From contig WELA01009720.1 of NCBI GenBank assembly GCA_009602735.1, forward strand, positions 40,559 to 104,558: DNA of 64,000 nucleotides, read 5' to 3'. The notes under the pieces were generated by a model. The model saw nothing but the letters and a program-made list of their open reading frames with translations. It was not told the DNA's origin and searched no databases. Origin of the DNA: Mesotaenium endlicherianum. Lineage: Eukaryota; Streptophyta; Zygnematophyceae; Zygnematales; Mesotaeniaceae. A program made the position numbers and the translations under genes. This document shows, one piece after another, positions 55,879-64,000 of the stretch (positions within the stretch are counted from its first letter, which is position 1; every line of letters starts with the position of its first letter).

Positions 55879-56235
55879 ATGAGGGTGTAGATCGCCTTCG
55901 CGGTTGGAAATCTGAAATTTGTGTGTTTGTCCAAGAGTGGAGCCACATCAATGTGTGCTGCACACACAATCAATGAGTTAAGTTGTCTGCTTACTTCCGC
56001 TGCTCATTGAGCAACAATGCCGACCTTCAAACTTGTAACTAATATCTTTGACGAGGTGAAGGACCTGCTCCGAGCTACAAGGAACTGGACCCGAACGTGG
56101 TGTGTGTGTATGATAGGCGAAGGCTCACAAAGAAGGCGAGCAATTTAACTCTGCTCTCTTGTCCTGCTCTCTTGGTCTCTTTATCTGTTGTCTTTGATGT
56201 TTTCCCTAGCTCACTGCTCTGCTCACTCTCTCTTG

Positions 56236-56307
<72 letters not shown>

Positions 56308-57107
56308 CCCCTCTGCAACGTTCTATTGCTGAATCATTTCACATTCTCTTATATTTGGGGTGCATGTGCTTAACACCTTGTGTGACGCTCATAATGTAAT
56401 GACCTGCTTGTCACATGTGCAGCATAAAAAGCATACGGATCCACCAAAAACCAACGCAAAATTTTTCATAATATAGGAGTGCAGATGCAAACACGTACAA
56501 AAAACTGCTGCTCAGATCCTTTAATCGGTATACCAATTATACTTAGGTGTGAACAGATGATGACATGAAGTGCGCAGCATTTGAGAGTAGATGTTTGTAC
56601 AACCTAGTTATCTCGAGAATAAGAAAAATATAGCTAGAAATCCAGCCTTTAGACAAATAGGAAAACAAGCTACTAGCATTTCCAACTTGCCGATTCTTTT
56701 GAGTGCTTCACAAGCTGAAGACAGGTAATTTCATTCCATCCTATACAGGATGATGTCATTTAGTTCCACCTAGGAGGTCACGTTGCCTCACGTTGCCTGT
56801 TCACATGCTGCTTTTTCATCTCTCTGGCACATCTTATTGTACACATGTTACAAGCTTCTGGCTGTCCCCTGCTAGGGTAAGTCCACAACATTTAGCTCTC
56901 GGCTGGACGGTGCGTAAGTCGAGTCTGCTCAGTGAAAAAACAACTCGTCACCATAAGGCCTATGTTGCTCCAATATCGGCAAAGTACCATCCGTTGCAAG
57001 CACACAAGTGTCTTCTACTGACAATCAAGTGCACGCCTTTCCTTGTAGCATTTGTTGACAGGTGCACGATTCACATGGGAATGTTGAGATATGGCACAAT
57101 CACCAAA
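55879..57107. other. Intergenic; CT microsatellite at 56243-56308
   Basis: A (CT)n tract of ~65 bp with one interruption; the rest shows no recognisable gene. Confidence 0.7.
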
Positions 57108-57482
57108 CTAGCGTGTATGCAACAAACTGTCACACTCCATCTTTTGCGCACCTGAGCTAACTGTCTTCTCCTCACCAACCTGTAAGGCCACCTCTTTTTC
57201 CACGTCGGCCACGAGGCGTACCTTTTGTTGATTGTTCTTTCTGGTGGTGAGAGCAGCGTCACGCCTGCCAAAAGATGCACCCACTTTATTCTTGCTTGCC
57301 AAGCTGGGCCGGCCCCTCTTCTTGCCAGTCTCCTTGGGTTCTTTGGCTGGGGCCCTTCGAGACGGTGCCGGCATTGCTTTTGGCCCCGTCTTCCACCCCC
57401 TCCTCTGTTTAGCGTTCGAAGCCGATTTGCATGAGTCTCCCTCTTGCGGAACATTATTTGCTGTAGTGATAGGTTGCAGCAT
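57108..57482 (-). CDS. AT-hook-containing protein fragment
   Basis: 124 residues, highly basic. KKRGRPSLASKN contains the AT-hook core RGRP, which binds the minor groove of AT-rich DNA. The flanks are low-complexity (APSRRAPAKEPKETG). Its apparent start codon coincides with the hAT element 2 target duplication, so the ATG is probably not the true start: the coding sequence likely continued into what is now 60902 onward. It may end by splicing near 57140 (a GTGCGC donor-like site). The family is unknown; it could be a transcriptional regulator. Confidence 0.45.
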   Translation of the reverse strand: MLQPITTANNVPQEGDSCKSASNAKQRRGWKTGPKAMPAPSRRAPAKEPKETGKKRGRPSLASKNKVGASFGRRDAALTTRKNNQQKVRLVADVEKEVALQVGEEKTVSSGAQKMECDSLLHTR

Positions 57483-57487
57483 TAGAG
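57480..57487. repeat. Target-site duplication CATTAGAG (left of hAT 2)
   Basis: Exact match at 60902-60909. Confidence 0.95.
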
Positions 57488-57695
57488 CAGGGTTACGCCA
57501 TACGCTTGTACGCTTAGTTTGACTAATACGCTAGTTCGCTTAGATCGGGGTTCAAAAAAATGGACTAGTTCGCTTAATTCGCCTAGTACGCTAACGTCAT
57601 GACGGCGTCGACGTGAAATAGCTACGACGTCGACGTTCCATGTCGGTCACATGTGTAAAAGAATTACGTCGTGTAAGTCCTTTTTCTAGTTTAAA

Positions 57696-57923
57696 ATGGC
57701 TAGTCTTTTTTTTGGGAAGCTTCCGGAAGTTTTTGCTGCCCGCTTTACAGTGAAAGCTCGTGAAAATATACTGCTCCTCTTTCTAGACATTCAACGAAAG
57801 TTGACGGGTTTGAACCACCGCCACCGGTTGCAAAGGATGGAGCCTAACCAAACTGCTATAGATAATGATTCGGGAGTTGGGAGTTCAGTTAATCTTATAA
57901 AAACAATGGGATGGTTGAAGTGA
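57696..57923 (+). other. Small ORF in hAT element 2
   Basis: 75 residues (MASLFFGKLPEVF...), no recognised domain; probably chance or a remnant. Confidence 0.2.
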
Positions 57924-58953
57924 GAAGGCCGCTCTGCCGACCTTCTTTTATGTACTTGTTAACAAACTTATTACTTAACATAATGTGTAAGACATTATGA
58001 AGATCTATTTTGAAATTAATGAGGTCTGCATAAGAAATTAGAAGCACTCATAATCATCAAACATGTAAGAATTGCGAAGTACCTATAATTGCCTCTTAGA
58101 GATAAACTGCGCAGTAGAGCCTCAGCGAAAAACGTGTTGGAGAACACTAGGAGGGTCGCTTAGCAAAGGCTCTTTTTAGTACTTATGTAGGCTATCATTT
58201 TAATGAGAAGGCTTAGAAGTAACTCTGATTCATAATTGAGTACAACACGCTTCAATGAAGAAGTGTAAAGAGGATTTGACCATTTAACAAGCATGCATTT
58301 ACCCACCTCACTAGAGTTGGTTGTCCACTTTTCACAGTCGGTTGGTTTTACTTGGCCTTTTCGAGGTGGTTTTTCCATAATAATAAAGGTGGCAATTTGC
58401 GTGCTTGTCAATTTTGGAGCCTCCATTATAAATCATATGTATAGTATATTGAATATGTTAATACAAACGTTGATCCAATCTTGAATTAAAGCAAAGTCCT
58501 AAAACCTCAATATTGTACTTTCATAGCCACCTATAAAAAATACATTGCGCCAAATCTTTCATCACTCTATCTTACAAGCATGATAAACCAGGTCCAGCCT
58601 AAACGCTAAAGTTCATGAGCTAATAGCTTCGCAACAAGTGAAGTAACCAGCTTGTAAGAATGCCTTGAGACCTCTCATATACCTCTTTTTGCCTGCATAA
58701 ACAAACACATGCAATCCACATCGAGTTCACATCGTCAATTCAAAGGAAAACAAGAGCTACAAAGCTCGAGAGCACATACAAAGAGGGAGAGAGAAAGAGG
58801 AAAGAGATGTCAAGAGAAGAGAGGAAGAGTAAGAGTGGGAAAGAGGGGAGAGCGGGAGAGAAGTAAGGACAAGGAGAGAGAGTGTGACAAGCATGTTGCT
58901 GCTGCAGCCCCAACGACCCTTTGACATATGGCAACAGCTGACAGCGCGCACAC

Positions 58954-58954
<1 letters not shown>

Positions 58955-59034
<80 letters not shown>

Positions 59035-59035
59035 N
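58955..59035. repeat. (AG)n microsatellite ending in an unresolved base
   Basis: About 80 bp of pure AG ending in N at 59035, so its true length is probably not resolved. Confidence 0.95.
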
Positions 59036-59583
59036 CTTTCTGAGCTTCCGTCGGCAGGCAATTCAGGCAGCAAGTTCCCGTGCAGTGCAAACCCCCCCCC
59101 TGAAGGACAACGCCCCCCCTTCTGCACACCTGAATTACAAGACAAGAGGGTGGGCAGCATTGCTGCTCTCCCCCGCAACAGCCCTTGCACTCTCATGCAC
59201 GCAAAAATAAATGAGGACAGCACACAAACACCCACAACAACTCACGCACCTCCAGGGGGGGCACGCAAACACACGACCCCACGGTTGTTCCCCCCCTCCA
59301 CTTCACCAGCAAACAGAAGTGTGCATGCGTGAGCGTGTGCCAGTCGACACACGCGCAGACAGCCACGCGCCTTCAGGGATGCAAGCGTGAGTGTGCGTGC
59401 CACCCTCCGCACACCCGGCTAGGGCGGGTGCCGCTGCTCTTGTCGGACCCCCGCGCACAACCTTCACACAGCCAACACCCCCTTGCCCATGGAAGCAAGA
59501 GGCATGACTCCACCCAGCGAGATCCCGCAACGCAAGCACACGTGATTGGATGAGAGAGAGAGAGAGGGCACGGGGTCTCATAC

Positions 59584-59660
59584 CTGGGGATTGAGGAAGG
59601 CATGCTCTCTCAGCCTGGCCACCATCGTGCTAAACTCGATGGCCGTTGTCGTCGTGCACA
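59584..59660 (-). pseudogene. Captured exon resembling DNA gyrase subunit B
   Basis: Between an acceptor-like ATGTAG and a donor GTATGAG the minus strand reads TTTAIEFSTMVARLREHAFL then NPQ. Bacterial and plant organellar GyrB proteins have a matching segment worded TTIEFDY.T.A.R.RELAFLNP.V in the transducer/ATPase region. One exon only; neighbouring GyrB exons are not seen, so this is a gene fragment carried by the hAT element. Confidence 0.55.
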
Positions 59661-60901
59661 CTACATGCACCACCTGATGCAGCCAGCCAACTAGCCAGCC
59701 CGCCACGTGCCAGCTGCTCAGAGGATATGTTTGGGAGCAAGATAGCCGATGCAGGCCGTCCAAGGAGCCCCCCTTCCTTTCTCCTTCCCCTTTTAAGGAG
59801 TAGGAGGGGCAGCAAGGGAAGGAGGAGGTGCAGGAGGAGAATGAGATGTGACCATAGAGGAGGTACAGGAGCAAAAGCAGGTGCAGGAGGAGGAGGAGGA
59901 AGAGGTGCAGTAGGAGGTTCAGAGGTTCAGCAGGACGAAGAGCAGGGAGTGGAGGCGAGAGATTAGCAGATGCAGGGACGAGCTACAACCCAGCCAGTCC
60001 AGGAATGAGTCGCCAGCCCGGGGGTAAGGCCCAGGGCAAAGCTACCGCCGGCCCAGCCTTGATTTGCAGCCTAACGGTGAGCCACAGCTAGTCAGCCCAG
60101 GGCAGTACGGGGTGCTACAGCTTAGCTCGGGGTAAGAACTACAGCCAGTCCAGTCGTGAGCTGCAACCCAGTATGCCCTTGCCGGCAAAACCTAGGCAAC
60201 CTTGGCTCTCTCACCTCTCCTTGTCCTTGGCAGCTCCCAAGCAAAACAAGCAAGATAATTCTGAAACACCAGCCCTGACAACACCTCGACACATGGCAAC
60301 AGCTGCCTGATACATAGCTGCTGTCGCAAGCACACAGAAAGGGAGAGTTTTTTAGATAGGAGAGGGAGAGAAGAGGGAGAGGAGAGGGGGAGAATGGGGG
60401 AGAAAGCGGGAAAGAGCATAAGTGCACAGAGATGGGAGGATGGGACGAAAAAGAGAGACAGTGTTGCAAGAAAAAATAAACAAACCTAGGACGGACATGG
60501 TTGCGGCTGCACATATGTCCATGGTTGCAAAGTTTGAGTTGATGGGGTTGTGCAGTGAAGAACTGTGCAACTACACTGATGCGAGCAACGTTGCCGCTGC
60601 CTTGCTAAAATATTGGCAAAAGCCAAAACATTGACGACTGAGTTTTGCTAAAATTCACAGTACCCGTTATTGCTGCAAGAACCTGACACACAGACCTGTA
60701 CATTTTTGATCCCGTCGATCGATGCGTTTCTTAAACTCACGAGCGAAACAAGTCGACGGGAAAAGATTCGACGGCATTGGACTTGATTCGGGCGGCGCGC
60801 ATGCGTGAAATTTTACTCGTACGCTTAGTACGGGCGAACCGACTCAGTACGCTTAAACAAGCGTACAAAGCTTGGCCTGTACGGCGTACGGCGTAATCCT
60901 G

Positions 60902-60909
60902 CATTAGAG
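60902..60909. repeat. Target-site duplication CATTAGAG (right of hAT 2)
   Basis: Identical to 57480-57487. Confidence 0.95.
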
Positions 60910-63900
60910 GGGTGCTTGTGCTCACAGTTTCTGCTCATTATACGCTTGTCGTACATCAGGCAAGGGAGGAGGGCGGGAGATTGCTATAAAATGCTTGAAC
61001 ATGCAACATAGGTACAGAAGGAATGAGACACCACAAATTGAGCACCAACTCACCACACTCTGCGATAGCCTAAAGAGCTGGGTTGAGGTTGAGGTCTGTA
61101 ATTTTTGGAAACTCATTGTTGTTGAGAGCACCAAATACCGGTTCGTAGCTGCTCTTTTCCTTCCCAATCTTTGGCGTGGACATGGCGGCCTCCTCTTCAT
61201 TAAAAAGGCTTGTAGTGATAACATCGAGGATGAGTCATGTCTTATACCCTCTAGTCAGCAAGGGAAGATGCCAGTTGCAAAACCAGCGGGCACGTGCTGT
61301 CCATGCGTCAAGAGGACGTGTACCTTGCAGGAATATATGGCTCTCGACCCGGGGGTCTTGGGACAGAGTGGGGTTCCCCGCCAACCTCTTGCACCCCAGG
61401 GCCTCTGTTTGTGGGGATGGCAGTCTTCTCCCCACGTCCTATGCTTGCATCAATTTAAATGCAAGGTGAGAGGGAGATTGCGAGCTTTTTTGGTTCCCAA
61501 GCGGAAGCAATCAGGTGATCAACACATTAGCAACGCACTCGTGATGTCCACCTGCCAGGAGATCATCTACCTTGGATGACAAGGCGGGCCTCCTTCTCCA
61601 TGTTCTCGCACTTCTTTGTCAGACTTTCACCCCTTTTATTGTGAAAGTCTCCAAGCATGCTTGCACCTTGTGCCTTCAGAAGACTTGAACAGCTCCAGTG
61701 CCTCCTTCCCCTATCAAATTGTCTCCTCTGGTCTTTGTTGGAGGAGAGCCTGTTGTTTGATGCCAACATCTATTGTCTCTATACTTCTGTGTAAGACGTG
61801 CCATTGCAAAGCCTCTTTCCTTTCATCGATGTCCAAAGTCTCATCTCGAAACTTTAGGAGCCACAATTCTGAATGAGACGTCATAGTCTGCCAAATTGAC
61901 CATTTGTTCAGCCGAAAGGTAGGGTACAACAAGTTTGAATACCTTGGTACTAATATTAAGAATGTGAAGCATGTAAATTGACACAAAACGATTTGAACTC
62001 CATACATTTCCTTGCCCTACTGTATGTCCTTTAAAATTAAATAGCTTAGACACGTTTTGTTAGTCCATGTGGAATATGAAACTCGCATGCTTGAACGCAT
62101 GCCAACGATGAATTGTGCCCATAACGTCCTCGTGTTGCACTCGTTGTCTACCGCCAAGATGGCAATGGACGCCATTCCAAGCTTCGTGACCATCTTCTTG
62201 CTTGGAGCTTGACTTAGCAGCATGTAGGGCATGGAGAACAAGCACGGGAGCTACATTCCTTCGCTCTCCAATAGTGTCCATTGTTGTGACGGTGGCCATT
62301 TTAATAACTATAAATATGGTCGTTAAGTTTCAGACTCCCACCTGCCACTGGGATTGACCGACACCCGCACCGGTAACCACGTACGAACATACAACTTTGC
62401 CGTAAATTCCACGAAATTTTGACGTGAGATTACGTATATGGAATACAGCCGCGTCAGGGCACATCACCGCTTTTCTTATATAATATGACACGTTTCATCT
62501 TTACCTCCATGTTCGAAACCTCGCCTTTCCTGGCTGTCACCCTTCGCACGCTCCCGTGTGCAGGAAGCAAGAGCCATTTATCAGTTATGCACGTCCTTAT
62601 TTCATCTCAGGACATTATCGTCTCAGCACATTTTGTCTTCCTCACATTTGGTCAAAGCTTCTTTGTAGCCTCGCACTACCCTCCACTCGAAAATGGCTGC
62701 CACTGAAAGTATTTGTGAACGATGAGTAGGAGGACCCATACCTGCGATGTCTGTTGTAGACTGGTGGGTCCAAATGCAGGGAGGCCATCACGTGAGGTAT
62801 TTTGTGCTACTTATTCGCGGGATTATTCCTTGTCCTTAGCAATACAGACGGGCGACAGTGGGTAGGCATGTCAAACGAGTGGAAACCTTGTGTGGTACAG
62901 GAAACTTTTGATGGATTGGAAGTGTTCTTACAACGGGCCAGGTATAAAATATTCACAGCGACACAGAGAGGTGTGAGGGCTACTCACATCGTGCGGGAGT
63001 TGGACACCATCCAAACTGGGATCATCAAACTTGCTGACGACCGGATTGAAAGCATGGGTTGTGACGGGAAGATGCGAGTTGGCGATGAGAGAGGCAGAGC
63101 GCATAACGCCTAGTAAGGCGAGGTATGTCCCTAAGCTTTAGAAAATTCTATATGGCCTGGCTGCCCGCTAGGAGGTCTTATTTGCAAGTTTTTGTGCACG
63201 ACTTTCATGAGCAACTTTGTGATGGGATCAATATTGCTTCCAAAAATGTTGCTGTGCACACTCCCCATGCATTCTTGTGTGGAGGGATAAGTATGTTCAT
63301 CATCACAACACAGGTGGGGAGGGAGAAATACACGATGTCCCGGATCGATAAAGACGTGGTATGTGAATATATAGCGGCTTGCTTCTTGTCACTGACGCCA
63401 TGTATCTGTCTATCATCCTTGTAGAAGATTACACGCTGCCACCTTCTACCCCCACCTCCTCTTAAGAATGGGAGTAGCACGCCGAGTTGGGGGAGCCAGT
63501 GTGTTGAATGCAGATTGAAGTTGTCAGAAGCATGGCCGGCAGTATTGAGCTATTTGTGTTACATCGGAAGCCACGTACAGGTAGTAGTCAACTATGCAGA
63601 GAGGCCACCAAGGGCTTTTGGTTGTAGTGCGTCGTAAAGGGTGGAACACATATTACTCACGTGCCTTCAGTGAGCATTGTACATAACGAATTCCTCTCCT
63701 TCATAGAGATGTGGGCAAGATATTTAGACAAGCTATTGAAGGCGTATTAGACATGCGCATATTGTACCTTGTCAATACTTAAATTGTCAATTTTATGCGT
63801 CAAGTGTCTGCACTTCAAATAGAGTATCTGATCTTTAAAGACGTTCATATTACGCACGATTTTGCACTTAGTATATTGACAATCTGCTGTCATATTCAAT

Positions 63901-63944
63901 ATCTGGAATGCTCTATCTCGCACTCTCTATGTCTTTTTCTCTCC
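60910..63944. other. Unassigned region, possible exons of the interrupted AT-hook gene
   Basis: The longest ORF is 60995-61579 (plus strand, 194 residues), with no motif I can name. On the minus strand 61714-62007 contains KFRDETLDIDERKEALQWHV and 61563-61769 contains SLTKKCENMEKEARLVIQGR, which look helical and charged and could be exons of the minus-strand gene hit by hAT element 2. A plus-strand ORF at 62802-63113 is unrecognised. No call is secure. Confidence 0.3.
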
Positions 63945-63967
63945 CTTCCTCTCTCTCTCTCTCTCTC

Positions 63968-64000
<33 letters not shown>
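63945..64000. repeat. (CT)n microsatellite at window end
   Basis: CT-rich simple repeat with two interruptions, running off the right edge. Confidence 0.9.

Larger units (their letters stand above)
57488..60901. mobile_element. hAT element 2 (3.4 kb, non-autonomous)
   Basis: Perfect 8-bp duplication and inverted termini CAGGGTTACGCC (57488) and GGCGTAATCCTG (ending 60901), with subterminal TACGC/GTACG repeats on both sides, the hAT signature. I see no transposase. The interior has AT-rich arms, an AG microsatellite, C-rich sequence and an exon resembling DNA gyrase B. It is probably mobilised by a related autonomous hAT and related in termini to element 1 and the MITE at 22439. Confidence 0.9.

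Noticed and set aside
56097-56399. Leu/Ser-rich ORFs across the CT microsatellite
   Set aside because: Translation of a simple repeat, no independent evidence.
58740-59235. Ser/Leu-repeat ORFs around the AG microsatellite
   Set aside because: These are translations of the simple repeat.

Overview
The window is eukaryotic, repeat-dense nuclear DNA. It carries spliced coding with GT-AG introns, Ty3/gypsy LTR retrotransposons with tRNA-Met-type primer sites, hAT DNA transposons with 8-bp target duplications, simple repeats and two assembly gaps (38800-39320 and 50569-50679). The mix of chromodomain gypsy elements, plant-type hAT transposase (DUF659 style), captured fragments resembling plastid ascorbate peroxidase and organellar gyrase B, and a gypsy-like element carrying a DNMT3-like cytosine methyltransferase suggests a streptophyte (charophyte) green alga, perhaps a Chara-like genome. 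That assignment is inference.

Layout. 1-2185: 5' part of a minus-strand chromovirus ('gypsy-A' copy 1). 2186-5508: a decayed plus-strand gypsy ('gypsy-B') into which a complete gypsy-A (copy 2, 5509-12188, TSD TGAAC) has inserted. 12890-13998: decayed integrase tail of a third lineage ('gypsy-D') ending in a PHD-like zinc cluster. 15286-20874: the only clearly intact host gene, a plus-strand fatty-acid-desaturase-family membrane enzyme that I reconstructed as nine exons with consistent phases. 21502-31600: a long, decayed minus-strand gypsy-D element with the order Pro/Ala-rich N-terminus, DNMT3-like domain, RT, RNase H (tandemly duplicated), integrase, PHD finger; it is interrupted by a 386-bp MITE (8-bp TSD) and by a gypsy-A solo LTR. 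31770-32500: an imperfect ~366-bp tandem repeat. 32618-47161: an old gypsy-A copy (copy 4) whose gag is split by a 7.97-kb hAT element (34005-41971), itself hit by a 719-bp solo LTR (TSD CATCT). 47741-52766: a young but internally deleted gypsy-A (copy 3) with an intact gag, hit by a gypsy-A solo LTR (TSD TCATC). 54060-55878: a broken F-box/leucine-rich-repeat-like gene. 57488-60901: a second hAT-type element (perfect TSD CATTAGAG) that appears to interrupt an AT-hook protein gene and carries a gyrase-B-like exon. 60910-64000: unassigned, ending in a CT microsatellite.

How the parts work together: gypsy-A encodes Gag and Gag-Pol, most likely through a -1 ribosomal frameshift at A AAA AAC, with a chromodomain to target integration. 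Gypsy-D instead links a methyltransferase and a PHD finger to the RT/integrase machinery. The hAT elements supply terminal sequences (CAGGGTTACG..TACGC type) shared by large gene-capturing elements and probably by the small MITE. All coordinates come from reading the sequence by eye; no alignment or database search was run.
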